From NCBI GenBank assembly GCA_018711925.1, contig DVHR01000055.1, positions 1 to 64,000 of the forward strand: a stretch of DNA of 64,000 nt, written 5' to 3'. Below are positions 27,188-36,754 of the stretch, piece by piece. Every line of letters starts with the position of its first letter. Position 1 is the first letter of the stretch. Source of the stretch: Candidatus Coprenecus pullicola. GTDB taxonomy: Bacteria > Bacteroidota > Bacteroidia > Bacteroidales > UBA932. Position numbers and translations under genes: made by a program. A model generated the notes under the pieces. It searched no databases, was not told the origin of the DNA, and saw nothing but the letters and a program-made list of their open reading frames with translations.

Positions 27188-28969
27188 TTAAGTAAAACTT
27201 TGCGTATTTTCAGGAGAATAGGACGACAGTATACTGCTGATGTGTCGGGTCAGCCTCTCTTCTATGCCCATCTTGGCTGCTATGCGTGACTTGTAGACCA
27301 TCATGGACTCCGGCTTTACTCCGGCCAGCAGGCACATGCTCTCATTATCAAACCCGCATGATATAAGAGCGATAATGAAAATATCTTTGTCCGTGAGCCT
27401 GGGACATGATGCCCTCAGTCCATCCAGGAATCCAAGATAAGCGGCATTAACCGTCCCAATGACCTTTGCAGGCATGGTTTCAGGGGATAGGTATTCCGTG
27501 ACCAATCGGTCAATGCTTCTCCGGAATGTATTGGCATCCTCGTATTTGTAGTAGGATTTCAGCATCTCATTGGTGACAGACAGCAGGCTGCCTGTGATGT
27601 CTGCCATATCTTTTCTGGCCTTCCTCTCTTTTGCAAGTCTTTTTCTCATGGCCGCGAACAACCTCTCCAGCTCCTCATCCTCGCTGGTTTCGCAGCCTTT
27701 TCTGCTCTCTGTCCCGTAGACAGCATGAAGATTGTCCGTGATTTTCCTGCGTGTCCGTTTCAGGGACTTTCTAGTCCTGATGTAGCCGACGGTCATAACG
27801 GCAGTGACTGAGGCCAGTACAGTAGCGATAAGAACAAGTGTAATAGCATTGCGCTTGTATAGGGCCTTGTCATAAGAGTTTTGAATCTCGTGCTCAAATG
27901 CGCTAATATCCAGGATATCGGATTCATTATTTATTCTGCTCTCAGCGGCATGGGCCTTCCGTGTATAGTCAAGGGCCCCATCGGGATTACCGTCGGCCTC
28001 CATGATTCCCGAAAGAACGTGACAGTAGTTCATGCTGTCAACGATGTTACCGAGGTGCATCATACCTGCGAACAAGAGGGAGGAATCAGTCCTTTCCGCG
28101 CCTGTGTATCCGTCTGCGGCTATCTGACAGAAGCTGTTGAAAAGAGAGTGGCTCAGATATGATGTGTAGTCATTGTTTAATAGGGTTTTGGCTGCTATTC
28201 TGGCCGCGTGTAAAGAGTCTTTTGCGCATATAAGGGAGAACTGCGCGCTTTGGTTGATGCTTTCTACGATATAGAGAGTGTCATGGGAGGCAATGGCATA
28301 CTCAGTGCCCTTTCTGTAGTATTTTTCCCATAGCGCAGTAGAATCTGCCTCTGTAAGCAGGATTCGGGACAATGTTAGATTGGCGGCTGCGAGCCGGTGT
28401 TCATAATTTCCCGCTTCAAAGCATTCAAGGGCCTTGCGGTAACGGTAAACTGTTTCTGCGGTATTGGAGAATGTCATCTGGTACAGCTCTCCGATGCGGG
28501 TGTGGAGGAGGCCGAGCTGCTCGAGGTCGCCGGAGCGTTCAAGGAGGGGCTCGGCCTCCTTGTAGGCGAGCATGGCTCCGTCCGGGTCTCCGCATTCTGT
28601 GAGGACGGCCCCCTGCATGGTCAGGGCGCGGGCCAGCCTGTCCTCCGGTCCTTTGCGGCGGTAGTAGTCAACGGCCTCGGATATGGCGGTGGTGTTTCCG
28701 GCGACGGGCATGTAGCACTTGTACCCGGCCTCGGTCCTCAGCAGGGTGTACAGTGCCCTGTCGGCGCGCGGGAGTCTTGCTGCGTCTGCGCTGTCAATGG
28801 CCAACAGGGTGTCGAGGGCGGCCAGCGGGTCTGTCATCATGAGCGAGTCCGCTGCTGCCAGAGCCTGACGCAACTGTGTGCCCCTGTCGTTACAGGAGAT
28901 GAGGACCGGCAGAAAGAGTACTGCGGCCAGGACAGTCAATACCGAGATAAGACCGATATGCCTTTTCAT
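27188..28969 (-). CDS. TPR transmembrane regulator with LuxR-type C-terminal HTH
   Basis: A 593-residue protein: an N-terminal signal or anchor (VLFLPVLISC, possible lipobox), a periplasmic TPR-like helical part (about 30-370), one membrane segment (ITLVLIATVLASVTAVMTVGY, about 380-400), a coiled linker (SEDEELERLFAAMRKRLAKERK) and a cytoplasmic helix-turn-helix (LTDKDIFIIALISCGFDNESMCLLAGVKPESMMVYKSRI). Proteins of this layout in Bacteroidetes are thought to couple envelope sensing to transcription. It stands just upstream of the propeller/NVEAL run, its likely target. The -7 box is 4 nt from the ATG, implying a leaderless transcript. Confidence 0.78.
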   Translation of the reverse strand: MKRHIGLISVLTVLAAVLFLPVLISCNDRGTQLRQALAAADSLMMTDPLAALDTLLAIDSADAARLPRADRALYTLLRTEAGYKCYMPVAGNTTAISEAVDYYRRKGPEDRLARALTMQGAVLTECGDPDGAMLAYKEAEPLLERSGDLEQLGLLHTRIGELYQMTFSNTAETVYRYRKALECFEAGNYEHRLAAANLTLSRILLTEADSTALWEKYYRKGTEYAIASHDTLYIVESINQSAQFSLICAKDSLHAARIAAKTLLNNDYTSYLSHSLFNSFCQIAADGYTGAERTDSSLLFAGMMHLGNIVDSMNYCHVLSGIMEADGNPDGALDYTRKAHAAESRINNESDILDISAFEHEIQNSYDKALYKRNAITLVLIATVLASVTAVMTVGYIRTRKSLKRTRRKITDNLHAVYGTESRKGCETSEDEELERLFAAMRKRLAKERKARKDMADITGSLLSVTNEMLKSYYKYEDANTFRRSIDRLVTEYLSPETMPAKVIGTVNAAYLGFLDGLRASCPRLTDKDIFIIALISCGFDNESMCLLAGVKPESMMVYKSRIAAKMGIEERLTRHISSILSSYSPENTQSFT

Positions 28970-28973
28970 GCCT

Positions 28974-28981
28974 CAAAGGTA
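28974..28981 (-). promoter_or_regulatory. -7 box TACCTTTG for the TPR/LuxR-type regulator
   Basis: Minus-strand TACCTTTG, then AGGC, then the ATG at 28969. The start site would fall at or next to the start codon. Confidence 0.5.
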
Positions 28982-29043
28982 GTGAAAATCCGTTGACCTC
29001 GTCTCCACCGGACACCTCCAAGGCATAATAAACAAATCCCAAT

Positions 29044-29081
29044 AAAAATTCCCATGACAAGCCTCAAACTCATCATGGGAA
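29044..29081 (-). terminator. Rho-independent terminator after secDF
   Basis: A 9-bp stem TTCCCATGA (29049-29057) with TCATGGGAA (29073-29081); the minus strand then reads TTTTT. It lies 48 nt past the secDF stop. Confidence 0.8.
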
Positions 29082-29128
29082 CTTTTAGCTATGCTGTACA
29101 GCCAGCGATCCGTTCATTAAGAAAGGTC

Positions 29129-32100
29129 TTACTTCTTGCTGCCGGCTGCCTGGAGCTTCTTGGCTTCCTTGCGGGCCTTGCGCAGTGACAGGTCGTACAT
29201 GATAGGAGTACCTACGAACACTGAAGAGTAAGTTCCGACCAGGATACCGACAAGCAATGCGACTGCGAAGCCCCTGATCACCTCGCCTCCGAAGATGGCG
29301 ATGGCAAGCATCACGATGAATGTGGTACCGGACGTGTTGATGGTACGGGCCAGAGTACTGTTGATGGCGTCGTTGATATTCTGGTAAAGCTCGCGCTTGG
29401 GATAGAGCTTGCGGTACTCACGGATCCTGTCGAAGATGATCACGCTGTCGTTGATGGAGTAACCGATAATCGTCAGTACTGCGGCGATAAATGTCTGGTC
29501 CACGTCAAGGGTGAACGGCAGCACTCCGGTAAACAGTGAGAAGAAGCCGACTGTGAGGATGGCGTCATGCGCAGTGGAGACCACACCGCCGAGACCCCAG
29601 GTCCAGCCTTTGAAGCGGACAGCGATGTAAGCGAAGATCGCGAAGAGCGCTATGGCCACTGCGATAAGCGAGTCACGCTTCATGTCGTTGGCTATGGTAG
29701 GACCTACCTTGTCGGACTGGATGATACCGTTAGGATTCTCCAGTGTCGAGATAAACTGGTCGTATGTGATAGGATTGACGAAGTACTCCTTCAAAGCCTC
29801 GTACAGCATGTGGTCCACTACTGCATCAGTCTCGGTGCTCTGGTCCTCGATCATGTAGGTGGTAGTGATCTTCATCTGGCTGGCGCCTCCGAACTGCTTT
29901 ACCTCAACACCCTCGTCAAATGCCTCAAGAACAGACTCCCTGATATCCTCCACCGCCACATCCTGGTCAAAACGCACGACATAGGTACGGCCTCCGGTAA
30001 AGTCTACTCCGTAGGTGAAGCCCTTGAAGATGATGGAGCCGACACTTATCAGAACCAGTACGATGGAGATAATGTATGCATATTTACGTATCTTGACAAA
30101 ATCAATATGCGTATGCTGCAGGAAGTCCTTTGAGAACTTGGTGTAGAACGAGATGTTCTTGCCGCGGCTGAGCCTTGCCTCGAAGATAAGTCTTGAGATG
30201 AAAATGGATGTCAGCATGGAGGTAATCAGACCGATAACCAAAGTGGTCGCAAAACCCTGTACCGGGCCGGAACCGAAGAAGAAGAGCACCAGACCTGTGA
30301 TGATGGTAGTCAGGTTACCGTCAATGATGGCCGAATAGGCATGCTTGTAACCTTCTGACACCGCAAGACGGAGAGCCTTGCCGGCACGGAGTTCCTCCTT
30401 GACGCGCTCGTAGATAATCACGTTGGCATCCACCGCCATACCCAATGTAAGCACCAGACCGGCGATACCGGGGAGGGTGAGGACGGCTCCGAATGACGCG
30501 AGTGCTCCGAAGAGGAAGAGCACGTTGCAGAGTAGAGCGGCGTCAGCTGCCAGACCTGCGCCCTTATAGAAGATTATCATATAAAGCAGAACGCACAGGA
30601 AAGCGATTGCGAAGGAAATCATACCTGCCTGGATGGAAGCGCTACCGAGTGAGGGACCTACCACCTGCTCCTGAACGATAGTCGCGGGAGCGGGCAGCTT
30701 ACCGGAGTTGAGCACGTTAGCAAGGTCGGTAGCCTCCTCGATGGTGAAGCTGCCGGAGATAACGGAACGGCCTCCGGTGATCTCCGTATTGACACGGGGG
30801 AATGAGTACACCATACCGTCAAGCACGATGGCTATGCTCCTGCCGATATTGTCTGCTGTCAGACGGGCCCATGTCTGGGCACCCTCAGCGTTCATGGCCA
30901 TGTCGACCTCCGGCTGACCGCCCATATTGTTGTAGGCCACACGCGCATCGGACACTACTCCTCCGTCAAGGGGAGCCTTGCCGTCACGGGTGTTGACCTT
31001 GATAGCGACAAGCTGATAGTAATTGCCGCCGGGATATTCAGCAGCCGGCTTCACTGTCCACATGGGAACGAGGTCTGCGGGAAGAGCCGCTTTGACCTGA
31101 GGAAGCCTGAGCCAGTTGTTGATCTTCGCCGTGTCCCTGTAATGAGCTATGCCGATTACCGGGCCGGGCATCAGCTGACCGTTGTACATCGAAGGATTCA
31201 GAGCATAGAAGAACGGATTGTTCTTGGCGAAATTGAGCTCGTCGGTGGAAAGCGAGTCATCCTGCTGCTCCAGCTCAGCTACAAGCTCGTCAAGGCCAGT
31301 ATTCTCAGCCTCTGATGCCTGCGCCTGATCCGCAGCCTCAACCGCAGACGTCTCCTCTGCCACAGTCTCCTCCTCATCTGCCTGCATGTCCTTCACAATC
31401 GTATTCACCTCCTGAAGGTAACGGAACACCTCAGGGTTCTCATAAGTTGTCCAGAACTCCAGCGAAGCGGTTCCCTGAAGAAGCTTGCGGACACGCTCCG
31501 GCTCCTTGACACCGGGAAGCTCGACCAGAATACGGCTGGATGTTCCAAGTCTCTGGATATTGGGGGATGTAACTCCGAAACGGTCTATACGGTTACGCAG
31601 CACGTTGAAAGAGTTTGCGACAGCGCTTTCAGCCTGCTCGCGGATCACTGCGATAACCTCATCATTGGTGCTTTGGGCATTGATTCTGTCCCTAAGGTCA
31701 ATGGTGCCGAATATCTGGGAAAGCCTCTGGTTGGGAGCCACCTCGTTCCAGGCCTCATAGAAGAGGGTGATGAAGTCAGTATTTCCACCGGATGCTGTCT
31801 CTCTCTGCTTGGCCAGTGCCAAAGCCTGCTCGAACTCAGGGGAAGTGTTGTAATTGGACAAGGCTCTTACAAGGTCGCTCAGCTGAACCTCAAGCATGAC
31901 GTTCATACCGCCCTTGAGGTCTAGACCAAGATTGATCTCCTTTTCCTGCACCTCCTTGTAAGTATGGCCGAGATATATCTTCTCAGCACTTACAGAGTCG
32001 ATGTAATACCTGTTTCTTTCTTTTCTGATTGAGTCCAGATAATAAGCTTTATCCAGATCCGACACCTCCGCGAAAGAGGGTTTCTGCTGCTCTGCCATGA

Positions 32101-32227
32101 CAGCTGCCTCGGCAAACTTCTCAGCCTTGTTCTGCTGAATGACAGAAACAGCTGTGAAAGAAAGCTGGTACAGGCACGCCAGAGCGATCAATACCGCCAA
32201 TAGAGAAATGGCACCTTTACTTTGCAT
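29129..32227 (-). CDS. secDF: Protein translocase SecDF fusion
   Basis: SecD and SecF are joined in one 1032-residue chain, which uses the proton gradient to help pull proteins through SecYEG. SecD part: N-terminal membrane segment, LGLDLKGGMNVMLEV, the periplasmic P1 head, and a membrane block with GMAVDANVIIYERVKEELRAG. SecF part: FTYGVDFTGGRTYVVRFDQ and a second membrane block with YSINDSVIIFDRIRE. An acidic low-complexity insert (about 285-330, rich in E, A and D) lies in the periplasmic region. It has a -7 box at 32290 and a strong terminator. Confidence 0.95.
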   Translation of the reverse strand: MQSKGAISLLAVLIALACLYQLSFTAVSVIQQNKAEKFAEAAVMAEQQKPSFAEVSDLDKAYYLDSIRKERNRYYIDSVSAEKIYLGHTYKEVQEKEINLGLDLKGGMNVMLEVQLSDLVRALSNYNTSPEFEQALALAKQRETASGGNTDFITLFYEAWNEVAPNQRLSQIFGTIDLRDRINAQSTNDEVIAVIREQAESAVANSFNVLRNRIDRFGVTSPNIQRLGTSSRILVELPGVKEPERVRKLLQGTASLEFWTTYENPEVFRYLQEVNTIVKDMQADEEETVAEETSAVEAADQAQASEAENTGLDELVAELEQQDDSLSTDELNFAKNNPFFYALNPSMYNGQLMPGPVIGIAHYRDTAKINNWLRLPQVKAALPADLVPMWTVKPAAEYPGGNYYQLVAIKVNTRDGKAPLDGGVVSDARVAYNNMGGQPEVDMAMNAEGAQTWARLTADNIGRSIAIVLDGMVYSFPRVNTEITGGRSVISGSFTIEEATDLANVLNSGKLPAPATIVQEQVVGPSLGSASIQAGMISFAIAFLCVLLYMIIFYKGAGLAADAALLCNVLFLFGALASFGAVLTLPGIAGLVLTLGMAVDANVIIYERVKEELRAGKALRLAVSEGYKHAYSAIIDGNLTTIITGLVLFFFGSGPVQGFATTLVIGLITSMLTSIFISRLIFEARLSRGKNISFYTKFSKDFLQHTHIDFVKIRKYAYIISIVLVLISVGSIIFKGFTYGVDFTGGRTYVVRFDQDVAVEDIRESVLEAFDEGVEVKQFGGASQMKITTTYMIEDQSTETDAVVDHMLYEALKEYFVNPITYDQFISTLENPNGIIQSDKVGPTIANDMKRDSLIAVAIALFAIFAYIAVRFKGWTWGLGGVVSTAHDAILTVGFFSLFTGVLPFTLDVDQTFIAAVLTIIGYSINDSVIIFDRIREYRKLYPKRELYQNINDAINSTLARTINTSGTTFIVMLAIAIFGGEVIRGFAVALLVGILVGTYSSVFVGTPIMYDLSLRKARKEAKKLQAAGSKK

Positions 32228-32289
32228 ATCAATTCTTTTTTAAACTTTCTTAAAAAAACAGTTTTCTAGTTTGCATAAAAATGAGGGTA

Positions 32290-32297
32290 CAAAAGTA
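32290..32297 (-). promoter_or_regulatory. -7 box TACTTTTG for secDF
   Basis: Minus-strand TACTTTTG, 62 nt before the secDF start. Confidence 0.45.
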
Positions 32298-32327
32298 CTA
32301 TTTTTTTCTTATTTGTAAAGTATTTAG

Positions 32328-32335
32328 TAATTTTG
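32328..32335 (+). promoter_or_regulatory. -7 box TAATTTTG for the PD40/SPOR gene
   Basis: TAATTTTG, 18 nt before the ATG at 32354. ATTTG lies at 32311-32315, 12 bp upstream of the box. Confidence 0.55.
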
Positions 32336-32353
32336 TTCACCTTAAATTTGAAT

Positions 32354-34240
32354 ATGACTGCCTTTTACAAATATTTTATGGCATTCACGGCAATCCTGCT
32401 CACATGCCTTCCTGCCTATGGGCAACAGGACGGAGAGGACAAAGTGGAGGAGGATTTGAGAAGAGCCGGCATCTTCCACAGGAACTATCAGTTTGAAAAA
32501 GCCGTGGAGTATTACACTGCTGCACTGGACAAGACCGCTGACTCGACTCTGAAACTTGAGATTATGGACCGCATAGTGGAGTGTCAGAACGGGCAAAGCA
32601 TGATGCAGTACATCGTGAGGCCTAAGGAAACAACCTCCGGCATATTCCGTATAAGTGAGTTTTTCCTTTACATCAACGAGTTCAGCGACAACTCCTGGAT
32701 TCCGGTACCCAACCCTTTTATCAAGGCCCCGGTGCACAGGATGAACCGGTTCTACACCTCAATGTACCTGCCGGAAGAAAGCGGAAGCGTCATATTCTCC
32801 GCTCCTGACGAATCCGGAGCCTGGAACCTCTACACATCTTCCAGAAAAGACAGTACCGTCTGGACAGCTCCTGTTCTGCTGAGTGAGAATGTCCTCTCCA
32901 GCGGCAATGAGATTTTCCCTATACTGAGCAAAGACGGAAAAACCCTGTACTTCGCCTCCGACGGCCTGCCCGGCATGGGAGGATACGACCTGTTCTACAG
33001 CACATGGGACGACGAGAATGAGGACTGGACTCCTCCTGAGAACCTTGGGTTTCCATATTCCTCCACTGGGGACGACATCCTTTTCCTCAATGACGAGGAA
33101 GGCTCCTGCTCAGTAATTGTATCAAACAGGGAAACCGAAGGCGACTCTGTCAAGATATACGTCACGGAATTCATTGCCACCCCCGTAAAAACACCTATCG
33201 GGAAAGACGAGTCCCCGCTTCTGATATCCTCTTTCACTCACAGACAAGAGATGTCGGAGCCAGCCTCCGGTACTGCAGGACCGCGGCAGAATGACAGCTA
33301 TTCTCTTCTGATGCATCAGTTACGCAGACTACAGAACGAGCACAGAGAAAAACTGGACAAGATAGAGGAAAGCCGCAGAATCTACGGGAACGCCTCAGAC
33401 GAAGACCGGGAATTTCTGGCCGGAATCATACGCGACATAGAGCAGGAATCCATGAGCATCAAGAAGCAGATAGACGAGGTGAGCGCAAAGGTAAGGGACA
33501 TGGAGACACAGTTCCTCGCCGACGGGATCATACCCATGACATACGATGACGAGCAGCCTGAAAGCACCAAGCTTCCTTCTGGAACAGAGAGGACGTACAT
33601 ATTCCGCAAACATGCGCCCGGAAAGATACCTTATATTATAGTGGAGGTACCCGAGCCCGAGTTTGACTACAGCTTCAAGATACTGGGCAGGGACAAGGGA
33701 CAGTTCGTCGAGGACAATACTTTACCCTCAGGCATAGTATACCAGATCCAGTTCATGGTCCTGTCCACACGTGCCACCGTAAGGGACATAAGAGGGATGA
33801 GTCCTGTATTCGTGACCCGGATGCCGTCGGGCAAGTACCTGCACACAGTCGGCCTGTTCGGCACTTATCAGGAAGCCCTTTACAACCTCAACAGAGTGAA
33901 GAAGAACGGATTCCCAGAGTCATTCATAATAGCCTTTGACAACGGCAAGAGCATCTCAGTCAAGACCGCCAGAAACATGGAGGGCAAGAAGCATTCCTCC
34001 GCCAGCGAAAGCGAACTGGCCTGGCAGGTGATCCTGTCCGGCTACGGGCAGGCACTGCCGCAATCAGTGCTGAGCACAGTACAGGAGTTATGCTCCAAGG
34101 ATATAACCCGTACTGTCCAGGATGACGGAGAGACTGTCTTCTCCGTAGGACCGTTCAGTGACCACGACGAAGCCGAGACTCTTTTAGAGAAACTCGATAA
34201 AGAAGGAATAAAAGTATCAATAAAAAGTATAAAACTGTAA
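32354..34240 (+). CDS. Secreted PD40 beta-propeller protein with SPOR-like repeats
   Basis: A 628-residue exported protein (signal peptide ending near LPAYG). A short TPR-like unit follows (NYQFEKAVEYYTAALDK), then WD40-like PD40 blades (EIFPILSKDGKTLYFASDG, MGGYDLFYS), a coiled coil (about 320-385), and two C-terminal SPOR-like domains (YQIQFMVLSTRATVRDIRG and WQVILSGYGQALPQSVLST). SPOR domains bind denuded peptidoglycan, so an envelope or division role is likely. The ATG at 32354 is preferred to a TTG seven codons upstream. It starts a plus-strand run with nfeD and floA. Confidence 0.78.
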   Translation: MTAFYKYFMAFTAILLTCLPAYGQQDGEDKVEEDLRRAGIFHRNYQFEKAVEYYTAALDKTADSTLKLEIMDRIVECQNGQSMMQYIVRPKETTSGIFRISEFFLYINEFSDNSWIPVPNPFIKAPVHRMNRFYTSMYLPEESGSVIFSAPDESGAWNLYTSSRKDSTVWTAPVLLSENVLSSGNEIFPILSKDGKTLYFASDGLPGMGGYDLFYSTWDDENEDWTPPENLGFPYSSTGDDILFLNDEEGSCSVIVSNRETEGDSVKIYVTEFIATPVKTPIGKDESPLLISSFTHRQEMSEPASGTAGPRQNDSYSLLMHQLRRLQNEHREKLDKIEESRRIYGNASDEDREFLAGIIRDIEQESMSIKKQIDEVSAKVRDMETQFLADGIIPMTYDDEQPESTKLPSGTERTYIFRKHAPGKIPYIIVEVPEPEFDYSFKILGRDKGQFVEDNTLPSGIVYQIQFMVLSTRATVRDIRGMSPVFVTRMPSGKYLHTVGLFGTYQEALYNLNRVKKNGFPESFIIAFDNGKSISVKTARNMEGKKHSSASESELAWQVILSGYGQALPQSVLSTVQELCSKDITRTVQDDGETVFSVGPFSDHDEAETLLEKLDKEGIKVSIKSIKL

Positions 34241-34244
34241 CCAC

Positions 34245-34706
34245 ATGGCTCTGATCATATCCCTAACCATCATAGGCATACTTCTTATCATCGCTGAGAT
34301 AGTGCTCATCCCAGGCATCTTCGTAGCCGGCACGCTGGGCCTGCTGGCCATGGCCGGCTCCTGCTGGCTGGCCTTCGACCAGTTCGGACAGACCGCCGGA
34401 CTCATCACCATCGCCGTCAACATACTGCTGGCCGTCACCAGCACAGTGCTCACCCTGCGTTCCAGGACATGGAAAAAGCTCTCGCTCCACACCGAGATAG
34501 ACAGCCGCACCGATTCAAAGCCGGAAGACAAGGGCATAGCGGTGGGAAGCGACGGCAAGACCATTACCAGACTGGCTCCTATGGGCAAAGTCCTGTTCGG
34601 AGACGTAGCGGTGGAATGTACCGCCCGCAACGGACTCATCGACCCCGGACAGGATGTCACCGTAATCCTTATCGACGACAACAAAATATATGTGAAACCA
34701 AAATAA
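34245..34706 (+). CDS. NfeD-like membrane protein
   Basis: A 153-residue protein with two or three N-terminal membrane segments (about 2-25, 28-48, 52-70) and a C-terminal OB-fold typical of NfeD (GKDITRLAPMGKVLFGDV-like: GKTITRLAPMGKVLFGD, then GLIDPGQDVTVILIDDNKIYV). NfeD proteins pair with flotillin-like FloA and are thought to act in membrane microdomains. It starts 4 nt after the upstream gene and 12 nt before floA, the usual order. Confidence 0.9.
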   Translation: MALIISLTIIGILLIIAEIVLIPGIFVAGTLGLLAMAGSCWLAFDQFGQTAGLITIAVNILLAVTSTVLTLRSRTWKKLSLHTEIDSRTDSKPEDKGIAVGSDGKTITRLAPMGKVLFGDVAVECTARNGLIDPGQDVTVILIDDNKIYVKPK

Positions 34707-34718
34707 TTCTACCTTTTT

Positions 34719-35681
34719 ATGACATCATTAGGACTTTTACTGATCTGGATAGCCGTGGCCGTTGTTGCCCTGATTATCCTCCTGTGGTTCTTCCCGGTGA
34801 CCCTGTGGTTCCAGGCCCTGATATCGGGAGTGCGGATATCCCTCATCCAGCTCGTGCTTATGAGATGGAGAAAAGTACCACCCAGCACTATCGTCATGGC
34901 CATGGTTACAGGTACCAAAGCCGGCCTCAAACTTGACGCCAACGCCCTTGAGGCCCATTATCTTGCAAAAGGCAATGTACCCAATGTGGTGAACGCGCTC
35001 ATATCCGCCGACAAAGCCAACATAGCCCTTGACTTCAAGATGGCCGCCGCCATTGACCTGGCGGGCCGTGACGTCTTTGAGGCCGTGCAGATGTCCGTCA
35101 ACCCCAAGGTCATCAACACCCCTCCTGTGACCGCAGTGGCAAAGGACGGTATCCAGATGATAGCCAAGGCAAGGGTAACCGTCCGCGCCAACATCAAGCA
35201 GCTGGTCGGAGGAGCAGGCGAGGAGACTGTACTGGCCCGTGTGGGCGAGGGCATAGTATCCAGCATCGGTGCCTCAGAATCCCACAAGGACGTGCTTGAG
35301 CATCCCGACTCCATCTCCAAGGTCGTTCTGGCCAAAGGACTTGATGCCGGCACCGCCTTCGAGATTCTGTCCATAGACATCGCAGACATCGACATCGGAA
35401 AGAATATCGGAGCCGTCCTGCAGATAGACCAGGCCAACGCCGACAAGAATATCGCCCAGGCCCGTGCCGAGGAGCGCCGCGCCATGGCCGTGGCCCAGGA
35501 GCAGGAGATGAAGGCCAAGGCTCAGGAAGCCCGCGCCAAGGTCATTGAGGCCGAGAAAGAGATACCTCTGGCCATGGCCGACGCTTTCCGCTCCGGCAAT
35601 CTCGGCATCATGGACTACTACCGCATCAAGAACATCCAGGCCGACACCGACATGCGCGAGAACATCGCCAAGGAACAGTAG
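34719..35681 (+). CDS. floA: Flotillin-like protein FloA
   Basis: A 320-residue scaffold of functional membrane microdomains. It has an N-terminal membrane hairpin (about 3-30), an SPFH/band-7 domain ([38 protein letters not shown]) and a helical tail rich in A, E and K ([25 protein letters not shown]). Length and order match the family closely. It follows the nfeD-like gene by 12 nt. Downstream, the conserved gene order ends in the degraded patch from 35690. Confidence 0.94.
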   Translation: MTSLGLLLIWIAVAVVALIILLWFFPVTLWFQALISGVRISLIQLVLMRWRKVPPSTIVMAMVTGTKAGLKLDANALEAHYLAKGNVPNVVNALISADKANIALDFKMAAAIDLAGRDVFEAVQMSVNPKVINTPPVTAVAKDGIQMIAKARVTVRANIKQLVGGAGEETVLARVGEGIVSSIGASESHKDVLEHPDSISKVVLAKGLDAGTAFEILSIDIADIDIGKNIGAVLQIDQANADKNIAQARAEERRAMAVAQEQEMKAKAQEARAKVIEAEKEIPLAMADAFRSGNLGIMDYYRIKNIQADTDMRENIAKEQ

Positions 35682-35689
35682 CGCATCGC

Positions 35690-35833
35690 ATGAGCGCCAA
35701 ACGCCACTCCCTGATATTGAGACTGCTCCTTCTGCCGTTTCTGCTGCTCAGACCGGTGGAAGGCAGCAGTCTTGATTTAACCCCGGGTACAAAATTACAA
35801 GGTTTTTCCGTTATTCTGAACATTGGGGAATAG
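35690..35833 (+). pseudogene. Truncated short ORF with signal peptide, at an accessory junction
   Basis: A 47-codon frame 8 nt after floA: MSAKRHSLILRLLLLPFLLLR is a good signal sequence, but the remaining 25 residues (VEGSSLDLTPGTKLQGFSV...) have no family features and the frame stops at 35831. The sequence after about 35775 contains a minus-strand TAATTTTG promoter-like word and looks foreign. This is best read as a gene cut short by insertion or deletion at the edge of the degraded patch. A real small exported protein cannot be excluded. Confidence 0.35.
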
Positions 35834-35902
35834 TCAACAACTAGGGTCGGCAAAGCCTGCCCCATGATGAGAATAACGCATCAAAAACAATTTGAAAATT
35901 GG

Positions 35903-36744
35903 CTAATCCTTGATTCTACTGATGATTTCTGAGGCCGGAATGTCACGCATAAGCGTGAACCCGAACCACTTTTTGCCCAAATCCTTAATCGATGCCCCGA
36001 TGTGGTACACTTCATCGTCTATAAGCAGAAAACGGTCATGCGCTTTGTTGAACCGCTCTATCTTGACTGGCGGATATTGGGCGTTGTGGCGGTCCACATC
36101 CAGTTGGAACCGGTCACTGACACGTTGCGTGTAGATAGTGGCAGCAACTCCTTTTCCCCTTTTGTCGAGCAGGGTCAGCACCGTATCATCCACATAGTTG
36201 TCAATCAACGCAATGGTGCGTTTTGCCTTTCGTATCAGATCCGATACAAAACGGTAAGCGTCAAACACCTGCCCGTCGTAGAATATACCTTTCGTCGATG
36301 CGCTTGTCCGTCACCTCCTGATGCCGTTTCATTTCAAGCTGATGATATTCTATCGTTTCAAGCCGTTGGAACAGTTGGGCATTGGTAGCGATGAGACGGC
36401 GCATGGACACAAAGGCTCTCATGATGCGGATGTTCACTTCCACCGCAGTCTGTGATTTCAAGACGGAGCTAAGCATGGCGATACCTTGTTCGGTGAAAGC
36501 ATAAGGCAACCTTCTGTCGCCACCCCAACTTGAGGTCGCATTTTGCGACTTCAAGATTTCTACTTCCTCCTTACTCAATTGAAACATGAAGTCTTCAGGA
36601 AACCGCTCGATATTACGTTTTACTTGTTCATTAAGACGTTTTGTTTCTACACCATAGAGCAGAGCCAAATCCCTGTCAATAATAACTTGCTGACCTCTGA
36701 TTACTCGAATCATCGGCTGTATACTTTTCTCTTTCTTTAGCCAT
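35903..36744 (-). pseudogene. Frameshifted ORF6N-domain gene
   Basis: Two minus-strand frames join into one family. The first (36713-36261) is an ORF6N domain: [20 protein letters not shown], then [30 protein letters not shown] and [13 protein letters not shown]. It runs out of frame at about 36285. The second (36268-35903, readable from [15 protein letters not shown]) is the usual C-terminal part, with LIDNYVDDTVLTLL and NKAHDRFLLIDDEVYHIGAS. The family's linker is shortened at the shift. A second shift is likely at the 5' end: ATG GCT AAA at 36744 is one frame off from the conserved [15 protein letters not shown]6N genes are phage- or transfer-linked. Confidence 0.75.
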
Positions 36745-36754
36745 ACCTCTTTTA

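Noticed and set aside
27084..27195. Inverted repeat ACTTAACA / TGTTAAGT between the regulator and DUF3244 genes
   Set aside because: An 8-bp stem over about 100 nt in AT-rich DNA is weak; no terminator-like T tract or second copy was seen.
36261..36290. Programmed ribosomal frameshift in the ORF6N gene
   Set aside because: No slippery heptamer is evident and the linker is shortened, so a plain mutation fits better.
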